Below are positions 26,395-38,638 of a stretch of DNA of 64,000 nt, piece after piece (position 1 is the first letter of the stretch; every line of letters begins with the position of its first letter). Where the stretch lies: contig CP136066.1 of NCBI GenBank assembly GCA_032622095.1, forward strand, positions 175,521,164-175,585,163, read 5' to 3'. The DNA is from Siphonodentalium dalli. Taxonomy: Eukaryota > Mollusca > Scaphopoda > Gadilida > Siphonodentaliidae. A program made the position numbers and the translations under genes. The notes beneath the pieces were generated by a model. It saw nothing but the letters and a program-made list of their open reading frames with translations, made no database searches and was not told the origin of the DNA.

Positions 26395-26690
26395 GTGGTG
26401 CGGTAGAGTGCCAGTCGGTAGAATGACAGGTGCGCTACACTGTTACATGGCGTCCAGCGCTGACGAAGCTGGTTCTAACCCCGTCATATGGAGGGTGGCC
26501 GGAATCGTGTATCTGGGCAAGTTTGTCAGTTGGGGGGTGGTTTCTACACGCAGTGGGACGATTTCTCGGTGAAATCGAGCCTCTGTGCGGTCTTTCCTCC
26601 ACCCGTAAAATTGACAACGTCGTGTGTGGCATAGCGGCTAGAACGTTGATAAACCCTAATAAACCATACCAAACCAAAAGGAGTGTCATT
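26395..26690 (+). mobile_element. tRNA-like SINE copy
   Basis: The head contains GTCGGTAGAATGAC (box A-like) and GGTTCTAACCCC at 26471 (box B-like). The body shares blocks with 61800-61970, including GTATCTGGGCAAGTTTGTCA, AGTGGTTTCTAC-type, GGTCTTTCC and CACCCGTAAAATTGACAAC. The tail is rich in AAACCCTAATAAACC units. Shared body plus a tRNA-like head fits a SINE; the parent tRNA is not identifiable by eye. Confidence 0.7.
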
Positions 26691-26888
26691 TTATAATATC
26701 AAACTGCTCCGATATCTTATAATATATCTAGATAGGGACGTGGCTATATGGGCTCAGTTTGGCGACGGGTTGTCCATCCTATAATTTCCATATGCACCCT
26801 TTGAACAAAACAATGCCTATAAATTCCACATAACGATGGAATCGTATATCAAGAGGAAAGTATTTTAATTTTTCTACGCTGATAACAA

Positions 26889-27152
26889 AACTTAGTCAAT
26901 ATGACTAACATATGTTAGTCAAACGTTTTTCCTCAGGATGACTGACTTAGTTCAGCCAACATGACTGAGGCATAACATTAATCAAAATTACTAGGGTGAT
27001 GTTAGTCATAACGACTAAGGAATGGGGACTTTTCTTAGTCAATTGGAAGGCGTAAATTAAAGTTGCTGAATTATGTGCAAATAATTCCAATAATTGACCA
27101 AAGTTACTCAAAACGTTTGTGACTAACACTAAGTTAGTCATATTTAGTCAAT
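26889..27152. repeat. Cluster of TTAGTCA / TGACTAA heptamers
   Basis: About nine TTAGTCA or TGACTAA words (some with one change) lie within 260 bp, often in opposed pairs such as TTAGTCAATATGACTAA and TTAGTCATAACGACTAAG. The words resemble AP-1-type sites, but a decayed palindromic repeat is an equally good explanation. Confidence 0.5.
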
Positions 27153-28536
27153 ATGTCCAATCCAAGGGGCGGGGGTGCACAACTTACTGTTACAGCTTGA
27201 AAATCAGAAGCCAACCGGGGTAAACAATTTTATAATTGTTTATAATTGAGGGGTGGGGATACAGTTGGATATCGACGTTTCGAAAAAAAAAAAAGAGCAT
27301 CTTGCCACGTCACTGCATTTATGCTCTAGTCATTTATGAAAAATGTGCTTGCATCTTCGTATTCGTGTCCTTCACCGTGACCAAATGCATTCGCGTCGAC
27401 GATTGAAACTCAAAGGATAATCCGCAATGCATTCTTGAGCGAAAAATCATACTCACATTGGGAACACGCGTCATTTTTATCCATTCTTGGATATATCATT
27501 GATTATGGTAAGTACATGTTACATGCTAATGTTGGCTATAATCCGCAAGTATCACTCACTATTTGTATTAATCACTAACTTTTGTCAGAGATGTTGTGAC
27601 TCATACGATTTGGCGGCTACTCGCCCCATCCTATTCTGAACAGCTGTAATGTGCCAGGCATCGTGTTCCCAAGACCACTATCGCCATGTCCCTGTTTATG
27701 AGATTTCCATTGATAACACATTTTCATAAGGGGGCTACATCCCTGCGAATCAGATGGTTATATGCTCTGGTTTAAGGATGTGAAAATCGACAATTTATGT
27801 TTGACACCCTATATAGACATTCTAGACAAGTTCTTAACGTTGTAACTTTCAATAAATTGGGTAATTTCAGTAGTTACAAGGAACACATACTGCTACATCA
27901 CATCCAAGCTGACACCCCATAAGGTTTGACAATTTCTAAATATAGGCCATTTCAATCCAAACTTTTGACCAAAGGAGGTAAATATGCAAATGTTGGTCTA
28001 AAACAAAACATACCCCCTAATAAATTGTTGGAAAAAACAAAATAACAGAACAAGTTCAACCTATTGTTGTTGTAAAATTTCCAATTCATGTTGTTTCAGG
28101 TATCAAATTTCCAGCTTTTGAACGTGTTGATAAAATGTTTGGAGCGAGAAACATAACCCAACCCCCTTGTCGCGACGTCCCTGTGGGTTGTACTTGAAAT
28201 TTCCAGCTGACAAAATATTTTCCCGAGGGGGTGAATCGACCCATTGTCGCCACGTCCCTGCGTATCATAGATATATATATTATCCGTGTTAAGGGTGCGA
28301 AAACTGAACAATTATGTTTCATAGTACTCGAACATTCTTTGTGATTGGAGATATTTGTAAATACAAAGAACACGTACTATTTGTGATTTATGTTTGTAAT
28401 CGTAGGTTCATAGTATTGGCGGAATGATAAATTGTTATTTCTTACAAACAATTGTAGATTCTTACAAAGAAAAAGTTTCATAGTATTGACCCCTGGTCCC
28501 ATAAAATCAGCACATAGTGGCCTCAATGATTTTTCC
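27153..28536. other. No gene; scattered ACGTCCCTG motifs
   Basis: No supported coding region. ACGTCCCTG-type motifs at about 28180 and 28250, facing AGGGACGTGGC at 26735, may mark the ends of an old DNA transposon of roughly 1.5 kb. The internal sequence is not recognisable. Confidence 0.3.
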
Positions 28537-29108
28537 TTTTCAGCCCATAAAGCTTATTTGTGTCTCGTGTTCATCTCTACACGCTATACGAGACTTTTTG
28601 GTGTCATCGTTTTCAGCACCATTATGGAATATTTCAAAATGAATTAGTACCATATAGTGATATAGAGCTGAAAATATATAATTAAAATTAAGCACGAATC
28701 TAGTGAATTAACGGAATGTTTTGATGTTATGAATTACGCCCAATACGGGCTCATCGCAACAATATGGTATATATGATATTATTTCAGGAGAATATGTTGA
28801 AAATACACACGCAGTATCCTAGCCTGTTTCGTGAAAATAAGTTCATATGGAATATATATAATATTTGTTTTTCGCTTTCAGCCCATATATAGAGCTAATT
28901 TATTTTTTGTTTTCATTCTTATATACGAGAGTATTTGGGGTCATCGTTTTCAGCACTATATGCGATTATATCAATATGAAATTGTCCCACATAACGCTGA
29001 AAATAAACATTCAATTTAAGCTTGAAACCATCTTTTACTAAGTAACGGAAAAGTCTGATTATGGTGTTCTGAATTATAAATCCAATACGGGCTTATTGCA
29101 ATAATAGG
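28537..29108. repeat. Diverged tandem duplication, ~340 bp period
   Basis: 28537-28765 and 28875-29108 share ordered blocks: TTTCAGCCCATA, GTCATCGTTTTCAGCAC, GCTGAAAATA, TAACGGAA and CCAATACGGGC followed by CAATA. Identity is interrupted by many indels. No coding capacity is seen. Confidence 0.65.
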
Positions 29109-29202
29109 GACTTTTTCGTGTAATTTTCGGCCAAATTGAATGGTGGTATATCAGGGGGAATTCTATAAATAATACCCAAATCTTACGCATTTCAATTATT
29201 TA

Positions 29203-29882
29203 CACGGTGGTGCAAGATCGGTGGCGCAACGGTGGCGAAAACGGTGGTGATTTTGAAGATGGCGACGGGCGATGTTTTGATGAGTATGTATGTCAGAAAT
29301 CACGTTTTACATCACATGTGTTACGTTTGTGTTTACTGATATTTCATCCGATTGCTTTGGAATATAATAATGTACGCTGGGACATACGATATGTGGTGAT
29401 TGAATTTGTTATTACGCGTGATTGTTTATATTTATTAACCCATTTCACCACTTATACTGTGGTATTCGAGCATACATGAAGCCACCAACCCGCCCGACCC
29501 CAATATCCATTACAATTAAACAATACATTAAGCCTTTACAACGGGAAGGACGGGCCGGCGTATATCTATATGGTACATGATTGAAGGTTCGAATAGTGAA
29601 CTTGTTCAATCGACCTAATTTGATGTGAAAGCCGTGGGTATTTTCGTGATTTCTCTTAGTTTATGCATTCTAAATTAATATGTAATGACGCGTGGGTACT
29701 TATATTATTAAATTTGACATAAGGGAAGTCAATCGGGAGATCTGTATTGCCTAGATATTAAATTTTTTTTTTTATGCCGGTGACGACTATTGCGGTGGCG
29801 ACGAATTTATGCCGGCGGCTACTAAATTTATTAACATTTCTTACATCGCCACCGTTTTCGCCACCGATATTGCACCACTGTG
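29203..29882. mobile_element. Non-autonomous Transib-like TIR element, 680 bp
   Basis: The left end reads CACGGTGGTGCAAGATCGG and the right end, read inward on the other strand, CACAGTGGTGCAATATCGG. Both continue through GGTGGCG and AAAACGGTGG. The left arm carries an extra 11 bp before the A-rich block. Flanks are ATTTA (29198-29202) and ATTTA (29883-29887), a perfect 5-bp target duplication. CAC-initial heptamer-like ends with 5-bp duplications are known for Transib and RAG-type transposons; assignment here is inference. Internal sequence has no transposase; the 90-codon frame at 29207-29479 is not recognisable. Confidence 0.7.
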
Positions 29883-29887
29883 ATTTA

Positions 29888-30134
29888 GGGTCCTGTGAAT
29901 AATCGAGATTCGATGAAAAACGAATCGACTAATATTCTTCATAAGTGCACATCTATCGCTTTATTATTGTTTAAGTTCTTGGTTCACTAATTCCAAAATG
30001 AAATAGGTTCAGTTTGGGCTCGTTAGTTAATAACTTCACCCGTTGTTATAGTCTGGGTTCCAAGTTGAATCAATTGAATTCAAGGGAGCAATTTTCGATT
30101 CGACGTTTCGGAATTTCCGATATTCACAGGACCC
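29888..30134. mobile_element. Short TIR element (MITE), 247 bp
   Basis: Ends are GGGTCCTGTGAATA and its reverse complement TATTCACAGGACCC; similarity continues weakly inward (ATTCGATG... against CGTCGAATCG). Flanks are TTA (29885-29887) and TAA (30135-30137). These would fit a PIF/Harbinger TWA duplication only if one base has changed. It starts immediately after the duplication flanking the 29203-29882 element. Confidence 0.6.
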
Positions 30135-30137
30135 TAA

Positions 30138-30551
30138 GGGTACGTTCATACACTGGCAAGTTTGCACGGTATGGTTTGCAGGCATTTTGTCGTAGAAAAC
30201 GATATGGCGCCATGATATGAATGGAAAAAAACACATACAGTGCATCTGTGTCATAGCTAACTACATGCGAAGTAAAATCTGCGTAGTTCCACTAGTAACG
30301 ATGCTACTGGAAGTTGCCTGTAAAAATCGTGCAATTATCTTGCAAAAATTAATCATACAGGTATTTGAAGGCAAATTCCAGTAGCACTGTTACAAGTGGA
30401 ACAAGATAAATGTTACTTCTCATGTCTTTCGCTTTAGTAAAGATGCATGTTATGTGCACGTTTCCGTTCATATTCTGGCACCATGTGGTTTTCTATGACG
30501 AAATGCCCGCAGAAACATACCGTGCAAACTTGCCAGCGTATGAACGTACCC
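30138..30551. mobile_element. Harbinger-like foldback MITE, 414 bp
   Basis: The left arm starts GGGTACGTTCATACACTGG. The right arm is its reverse complement, and the similarity extends over about 115 bp with more inverted blocks toward the centre (TTCCACTAGTAAC against GTTACAAGTGGAA). Flanks are TAA on both sides (30135-30137 and 30552-30554). A 3-bp TWA duplication with GGG-initial ends is the PIF/Harbinger pattern. There is no coding capacity; mobilisation would need an enzyme in trans. Confidence 0.8.
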
Positions 30552-30554
30552 TAA

Positions 30555-31990
30555 CAGTAACTGTTCCTCCATACAAACCAATGTAAAATTTACAAATTTG
30601 CATGCTATAACCATTCAATTCATCGGTCAATATTTACACTCCAATATGTCAGTGGCTATGGAACGCGAATTTAAACTCGGGATTGGTGTAGAGTCCACCA
30701 CGTGACGCTCGGGAACCGGTTGCAACACGTGCCGACCAGAGCACGTGTTATATTGACCAGCGATATTACTAGTAAGTGCAGACCACACAACTTCGGGTCT
30801 GTGATAACTTGCACATAATGTTGCTTCCGACTTATTGCTATTTCACAACGAATGACACAATAACTCACGCCTATTATAATAGGCATGTTACTATGAACAA
30901 CATGCGAAGCCTTGAAGGCCATCGCTCAATTCAGCTGTCTTGAGACAGTCTGTATCTACCATGCACACATACCTATATGTGTTGATCCCTCAGTTACTTT
31001 GAGGAATCTTAATTCCGCTCTCTCCTGATGAGACATTGCGGGTTCACCAATTTCTAAATTGGTTGACAAAATAGGTCGAAACACTAAAAGGCAGTGTAGA
31101 GTGCTACATAGAATGTCCCGTCCATAGATCGGATGGGATGTTGGTATTTATCCAATTTTATATAAAAACCGAATTTTAGATGTCATTATGTCGACGTATT
31201 TCCATAATTATATTATACGCGGAAAACCAGGGGGGGGGGGGTGGGGAAAAAACTCCAGGAACGTATGCTTATTTTCTGCGTTCGGGAACTTTTGGGACCC
31301 ACCCAAATCCGCAAATTTTGTACTACCAAAATTTAGGTACCCACCCCCATACTACTTTATTTTATGTGAAATTTAATACAGATTTATGCCCCAATATCTA
31401 AAATTTCCCTCATGTTCTGTTTCTGAAAATTTTAGATTGGCGGGGATGGGGGGGGGGGGGGGCTTCACGCAGCCGCCTGGCTTACCCTCATGCATGCAGC
31501 TCGTACGACCATGACGAGATAATAATAGTATGTGCGGTCATTTATATGTGAAAGCAATTTAATTGTATATATAGCTGTCGAAATCTATAATCTTTAATGG
31601 ATGACCCTTCGTGTTCAGTTCCCAACATCCCAGATGGTGCCAATTGATAGCCCACATAAAACGCACATAAAACGTGTTGACCCTAAATGAACCCATGCCA
31701 GTATTAGTCAAATCTGGTCAGTGGCCGAAGGGGGATAACTCAATCTGGTAAATTGTCACCCAATACTATTCTTAAAAATGCATTTTATTCCCAACTGATA
31801 CTAATTTCATAATATTTCTGACTGGGAATATCATTATTTGTATCACAGTAGTCACAATGAATCCACTTACGTAGTTTTAGACACAGAAAACACCATCCGG
31901 TTTATGGGCCAGGAGAGTAGGTCCCCATAACACATAAGTCCCCACAGGCCAGGTCTAAAGACGGCACGGTTTCCCCGTAAACCATGTTTA
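30555..31990. other. No gene; two long G-tracts
   Basis: Contains interrupted G-runs at about 31230-31246 and 31446-31462, of the kind seen at edges of dispersed repeats. Open frames around 31180-31401 cross the first run and have no recognisable content. Confidence 0.5.
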
Positions 31991-31994
31991 AACA

Positions 31995-31996
<2 letters not shown>

Positions 31997-32048
<52 letters not shown>

Positions 32049-32058
32049 ACACACGCTC
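31997..32058. repeat. CT/CA microsatellite
   Basis: (CT)n over about 50 bp with one interruption, ending in a short CA run. Confidence 0.95.
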
Positions 32059-32059
32059 T

Positions 32060-33644
32060 CTTCTGGTTAACACCAACAATAATAACAAACGCTATATCTA
32101 TGGAACTCGTTTAAAAGAAGGTTTGCATGAGTATTCTTAGGAGAACCACCTAATTCGTTATTTAAATGATTGGTCTTTAAAGAAATTCTTTTTATTATTA
32201 ATTTATGATTATCTCCGTTATATTTAGTAAATATAATCATTCCAAAAGGAAGTTTATTTAGTATTGGCTTGTTGGCTCCGGTTATTCCCCTTCCGAATAA
32301 ATAAGGATAAACATTTTAACCACGTGTTATTCAGATTGAATACTAATCGCTATCTGATCGTGAATCCCTATTATATATTGTTTTAAATACTGACTTCAGT
32401 GTGGCATGTTTCGTGATTCACTTACGAGATCGCTGCCCCATATTGCATGGACTTCGTTTGGAAATAGAACATAGCTATCTGACCATGCACATGGTGTACT
32501 GGATAATATATTCCAGCCTCGGAGCTTGTCATGTGACGTTAGAAGTTGTTCGATCTTAACTTCCTTATATTAATCCATGAAATCGGACCAGGATGTAACA
32601 CATTTATAGTGATTTCCTCAGATACTCAACGTTGTATCCACATTCTTGATCTTTCTGTGTGGAACCAGGACTGGGGGTCCTATATATTATCGTGTCTAGC
32701 ATCAACGCACCCGTGCTCAACCGTGGTGATAATGGCCGTTTGACATCCTCTGCCGAGCTGTTTAGAAGTGACAACTTTTACTTCTTCGACATAGGAAACG
32801 GGTAAGCCCGTTATGATATAAATTAAAAGATATGTCACAAAAATAAGAAAATACATAAAAAATCAGCGCTAGGTTCTTGTTACGATCCGTGGATTATGGA
32901 TACAAGACTGTCTGACACTTTATGTTAAACGGGACACACAAGTTACTGAACACCTTGTATAGTGTAGAATCTTGGATCCATCTTTGCTTGCACATATCAT
33001 AAACCCTCGATTTGGCTTTATATATTGATAGCAGAATGGTTTGTAATTGATTTTTATCTAGACTATTATTTTGGAAAAATTCACCGTGTTTTACTTAATC
33101 GGTAAAATGTGCCGTCACTATATGGATGCACTATCCGACATTTGGCTAACTGCATTCATATAATATGCTATGGTTTATAGAAAATTGCATACGAAGCAAT
33201 GACTTATGAAGAAGATAAAAAAGAATTTGATAATTGTTCACAAATTTGCTCTTTATTCACATGGAGTACATTCAATTTTACTTTCTTTTCGTATTTCAGA
33301 AGATGCGACCGATCTGTAATATGATTGTATTCTCTGGTCAGGCAAAACTGATCCTTGTTATTTTTCACAATTATTGGCATTTGGATGATTGTTCACAACT
33401 ACATTGTTCACGAAGTAACATACATCTGAATTACTAATTTTATGAGTTGAGAGAAAATATAAATTAGTGGGGATAATTCCATACATTACAGTCAATGGAG
33501 CGATAAGCTTTCGGACCGAGGAAAGGTAAGGTTCAAGTATAATACCAGAGGTAAACCCGAAGAGCCATATGGAGTCTGGGAATAATCAGATTAAAAATAA
33601 TAATGTTGACTGCATAGAGCATGCGGAGTATTTACTAATGCAAA
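32060..33644. other. No gene recognised
   Basis: AT-rich sequence with short unsupported frames (for example 32546-32743 and 33234-33437). Confidence 0.5.
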
Positions 33645-34300
33645 GAGTTAAATTCAAGATGGCTGCCAACAGCCATGTTATTTTTATGAAACCCATTTAT
33701 AGGTGATCATAAACATGCCTGTAAATTTTCTAAATAGTTTCCGATAAATGCGGGCTGCGGAGTGTGTACATGGATTCGAATTTCAAATCAAATGATGGCC
33801 GTTTTTTAACGAATTTCGGAAAAATCGATGTCTCCCATCTAGTTGTCACCCAATGATACATATGGAGTTTAGTGACGATGAGTTCAGGGTGTAACCTGCT
33901 TGGTGTGCTGAAGGTTTTAGTCATGCAAGGAATAAAATCCATGATGGCCGGGGTGGCGGCCATATCTAAAGAAAAATTCGTAAACAATGTAAAACTCCCA
34001 TCTGGTGGTCACCCGGGTACGGGAAGTGGTCTGTATGGTGTGCTAAAGCATTTAGTCGTGCACATTATAAAAGCTAAGATGGCTGCCGGCGGCCATGCAT
34101 TTCGTCGAAAATCCGTCAATGCTCCCATCTTGTGGTAATCCTAAACTTGTCTGCTCAAATTTCAAAAACATTTCTCCAATAAATGCGGGGTACACTGTGT
34201 GAGCATTGATTAAAATTTGAAATCCAAGATGGGTGGTTGTGGCTATATGTTTTTAAACAGAATTTCGGAAAAAATCGACTGCTCCCATTTAGACACGCTC
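33645..34300. repeat. Degenerate tandem repeats with AAGATGGC cores
   Basis: Five diverged units near 33651, 33781, 33931, 34071 and 34221. Each runs from (A)ATCCAAGATGGC with GGCGGCCAT, through a T-rich CGAATTTCGGAAAAAATCGA, to CTCCCATCTGGTGGTCACCC. The same unit occurs reversed at 63328-63415, so it is a dispersed family. Open frames over it follow the repeat. Confidence 0.65.
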
Positions 34301-34499
34301 CTCCAAGTCCTTTACATATTATCTGAGATCCTTGTTCACGAGAGACTCCGGGGTATATAGCCAGATATTCAAACATTTCCTGACCGCCATGCAAACTTGA
34401 CTTCGTCACGTTGAGCCTTAAAATAATGTATAGGGACGAGAGGAGATAAGAGGGTCGGATCACACGTTATACCACATACAGTACTGTAGCTCTATAATT

Positions 34500-37400
34500 A
34501 ATATAACTAATTGATATAACTAGAAACAAGAGCCATTACTCTGTTAAGATAATTGGAATAGGGACGATTTTTATTGTGGAGCTGTCGCGCATGTTATACA
34601 ATCACATAGCAAACAGTTATCAAAAGCCACTAATACACCGCTATGTTGCGAACGATTAAGGCCGGACACCGGATGAAATATATACGAAGAGCGACAAATA
34701 TGACCGAACTAATAATGATAATAAATGTCCACATGTAAGTATACACGTTTATGCTTGGTTTTCGTTCGATCAGTGAGCACGTCATTGTCACGTGATTATG
34801 TTTTCAGATGTTGCTGGAATGAATCATTCATCAACTTGCATCGCTCCTTTTAAATCATCAATTGGATTTCCCATTTGATTGAATAAAAGTTTGAGTATAC
34901 ATATATATCGCCATGCATGTTCCATAAAATATTTCAGCTACTTTACAAGTGTTTAAAAATACTAAATCGTGGATATAATTGAGACTATACTATTCTTCTT
35001 TCTCTCTAAAAATCTAGTGGCAACGCATTTAGTATAAACATATTTTTATTTTCAAATCAAACATAGCATAATATACAGATGATACAAATATGCAAAATAG
35101 AAGAGATAATGTGTGGAAATGAGGACAACAACAAGGACAACAAGCCCGAGGGCTTATATGAAGTCTTCGCCTCTTTGGCGACGTGCCCCATCCCCAATAA
35201 GTGGGGGAGGGGTATCGATCAGACGGTAAAGGATTGTAATAATGTTATTAGGAGAAATGGAGATATATATCTAAGTTTGAGTTAGGGATGGAAACAGGGA
35301 GAAGATAGTGTTAGGAATAGCAAGAGACCGGGGAGGGAGAGAGTTAGAGAGAGGGAGGGGAGAGGGGTGAGAAAGTAGAAGACAGGAGATGAATCGTGAA
35401 ATGATGACAATGGTGAGGAGTGTTCAATAATTGAGTTGTTGCGTGATAAAAATGATGCTCGTCTATAGTAATATGCATGCGTCAGGCTCCATTGGAGGGG
35501 TCAAACGTAATGGCCAATTCCTATTTCAATGGTGTTCACTGTGAATATCGCAGCATCCTTTATATGGAATCATTTCACGTATATACAGAATAGTTACAAG
35601 TAAGTAACATACAAAGTAATCGTTACCGGAAGACATTTAGTACTACATATATAATGGGGAATATCGAGCTGCCGCATAACGCGGCCGGAACCCAAAGCAA
35701 TTTGTTACCCGTGCAAATCATGGAAATATTTTTGTTCTCATAATTTATGTCTGTACTGCACTAAATATTTTTTTGTTTTCGCGCTGGCTAAGCTCCCTTG
35801 ATTCCCGCATTATAGTATTCTCAGATATGGCTACATTGGGTAGGGGGTCATATAGTTCTCTTCTGAAGTTCTGGGCTCTTGATAAACTGTTAATTCAAAG
35901 AAATCGTGGTAAGTTTTCTCAAGTTCCCCACATAAACAGAAAGGGAATATTTTTACATGATTATCTTTCAGGTCATAACAGGTGGCTGCATTTCAATCTT
36001 AACCGGGTATGAATGATATGAGATCTACGGCATTTACTATGATAAAAAAATCGGCAGGCAACGCAATTGAGTTCATCCAGCATTATAATATGTAGTTGTT
36101 TGAGTTTCACTTGTCTCATTCCGCCCACATGTAGTAGGTTGACTTGCTAAGATTTCAATTTAATTAATCTAGAAGTGAGAGTATTACATTGTTCCACAAT
36201 CAACTTCTACCAAACTATTTGGTTAAAAAAATAGATGAACAATATAATTTACATAAGCGCCAAACATAGGACATAATTATGTGTGTATTTTATTGAAGAG
36301 TGAAAGACTTGGGACAGAATTTGTTCTTGATTTCCATGGATCCGCGTGTGATGTTTCCATCCCTATATGTTAAAAAATGGTTTCCTTGAGTTTTTGTCTG
36401 GAAAACAAGACGCTGTGGCAAAATGGTAAAAGTAATTCAATAAGTCATATTGATCAAGTATTTTCATAATGTCACAGAAGTATTTTTTTGAACAAGATAA
36501 ACGGGATTCATTGGTAGAAAAAAAGCGTATATTCATACAATCTGTGAAGTAAAACTTGTTTAACAATTTTGTTATTTTTGCATTCAACATTACACAAGGA
36601 TGATAATAATGACACTTGCTTTTTATTTATGCAGAATTCTATTGAATGAATACCATGTAAGCCCAGAGAGATATCGGCCCGGATCATGGGTTCGAATCCC
36701 AGTATCGTTTTTTTTGTAAAATCTATGAGTCCTTTCTAATTTAAGAATTTCATTTTGGTTTGTATTCCATAATAGCGAGTTTGCGATTTCGAATCGTTAC
36801 GTATACGGGTACGTCTACGGATAGCTAACCGTACCGGTACACGTTTTTTAATCGCAAACTGTTTCATGGGTAGAATTCAGCACATGGACTGATAATATAT
36901 GGTGAGACAACTACAAACAAATCCATATGTACAAAATATATAGAGAAAATGTTATTCGCATTCGCTTTATTGGCCGACATTATACTTACCGTTATGAAGA
37001 CAATAAATTATTGGCCTCTGGATAACCAATTTCCTTCATCAGGGACGAGGCGACAATACATTGTTAGGGGTTGGGGAAGGGGTTTCTTTCACTCATTGTG
37101 GTCACATTTTCAATTAAATTTCACTAAGGATTTCATTTCATCGATTGGTGACTAAAATAATTGGAATTTTCAGAATGACAAGATGGCCGGGTTATGATAG
37201 ATCTTTAAGTGTATTGTTTTTGTTAGACCCAGGTTCCAAAACAAGACCGAATTTCCCCTGAATATTTAGTCATATTAACTGTTTGGTTGGACTTTTACAA
37301 CATATCTTAGAGTCGGAACACAACAATGTGAACGTTTATTCCAAAAATTGGGATTTTGGTCTGGATCCACCCGGATGTAGGTTAGTTTAAACATATTTAT

Positions 37401-37690
37401 TTGTCTGATTTCAATAACACATATAGGAAATGATACATACATTTTTATATAGACAATGGGATTGGAGGACAAGTGCTTACTCACTTATGAGTACCTCCTC
37501 TCCCATTTACTATTACACTGAAAAATAAATCAAGAATAATGGTATTGCAACATGACTACCAAAGGCAAGTTGAACTTATATACATGTACATATCACCGGT
37601 CGTTTCCCGCCCCCGAGTCAGTCTTTTGTTTATACATGAATTACTTGGAAGTCGTCTTTGATTGAGTCATTTGCTGGCTTGTATATGTAT
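34500..37690. other. No gene; GA-rich patch
   Basis: A purine-rich stretch (GAGAGAGGGAGGGGAG and similar) occupies about 35318-35395. 35090-35200 has short inverted GAGGGCTTATATGAAG-like sequence of the sort seen in LINE 3' UTRs. No coding region is supported. Confidence 0.4.
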
Positions 37691-37693
37691 TTG

Positions 37694-38638
37694 CTAGACT
37701 TGGTCAATAGCATCTAGTTTTGTCTCACGGATGAATGATTGTACAGCTAAGAAAAAATTTTCATTGTCGCAATCGGGTAGAGCAGGGTCTCCAAATAGCA
37801 GAATTTTTAGTGAGTAAATATTATAAGGAAGTAATTTATTCAATAGGCGAATTCTTGGGATCGAATGTAGGCAACAATCAAAGAAATAATGGAAGGCATT
37901 TTCTTCTCCATTTTCACATGAGCAGTCTTTGCAACTTGCAATGTAATTTTGAACCTTATCTGATAGGAGGTTGCTACATTCACATCGTAATCTGCAGTGA
38001 TATATATTTTCAGTCCGCTTTCCTACATTGTAATATTTGGGGGGTTTGGGTATTTCTGGTTTAAATGTGTTTAGATAACATTGTAGGTTAAGATCTCGAG
38101 TCTTAGTTTTGGTTGCATTCCAATTTTTTACACACGTGGGCATGAATGTTGACTCCATTCTTTTTGTATTAAGTTTAAAATGTATAAAGTTTGATGCAAA
38201 TCTAATATCGTGGTCGCTTATATCGGAGAATTTTGGGGGAAGTAAGTCAACTAAATATTTGGGCACTTTGTGATTGACAATGTTATGAAAAAGTGAAAGT
38301 CTTTTTGTTTGTCTTCTTTCTGAAAGTGTCTCCCAACCCATTTCGGTTAGTATTCGTTTGCGAGGTACAGATCTCGTACAGCCACTTATAATGCGTGCGG
38401 CTTCATATTCTACATCATCTAGTTGTTTGAGTAACTTGTCTGGTGCTCCAGCCCAGACACTACTTGCATATTCCATGATTGGGCGTACGTGTGACAAATA
38501 GAGGATTTCAAGAGTTTTGCGGTTTAAAAGATACTTGAGTCTTCGTAGTTGGGATAATTTAGCATAAGCTCTGGCACATACATTTTCTATATAACTGTCC
38601 CATGTTAAGTCGTCATCTATGTAGGTTGACAAGTTCAA
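37694..38638 (-). mobile_element. 5'-truncated LINE, ORF2 C-terminal half
   Basis: A continuous 314-codon frame on the minus strand. It begins within the RT region (LSTYIDDDLTWDSYIENV, the segment after the catalytic palm). HVRPIMEYASSVWAG and DVEYEAARIISG follow, highly typical of CR1/Jockey-type LINEs downstream of the RT. Near residue 250 it has CKDCSCENGEENAFHYFFDC (C-x2-C-x10-H-x4-C). The frame is intact, so the copy is recent, but it lacks the RT core and endonuclease. The insert boundary on the 5' side is about 38640; no tail is obvious past 37694. Confidence 0.8.

Noticed and set aside
29888-30134. Firm assignment of the 247-bp MITE to PIF/Harbinger
   Set aside because: Flanks are TTA and TAA, not identical, so the 3-bp duplication is not proven; left as an unassigned TIR element.
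31180-31401. Open frames with poly-Gly
   Set aside because: Driven by a G-tract; no other protein feature.
36688-36712. tRNA-like T-arm (GGTTCGAATCCC) followed by a T-run
   Set aside because: No pairing acceptor stem, D-arm or anticodon arm could be placed upstream; T stem is imperfect. At best a tRNA/SINE scrap.
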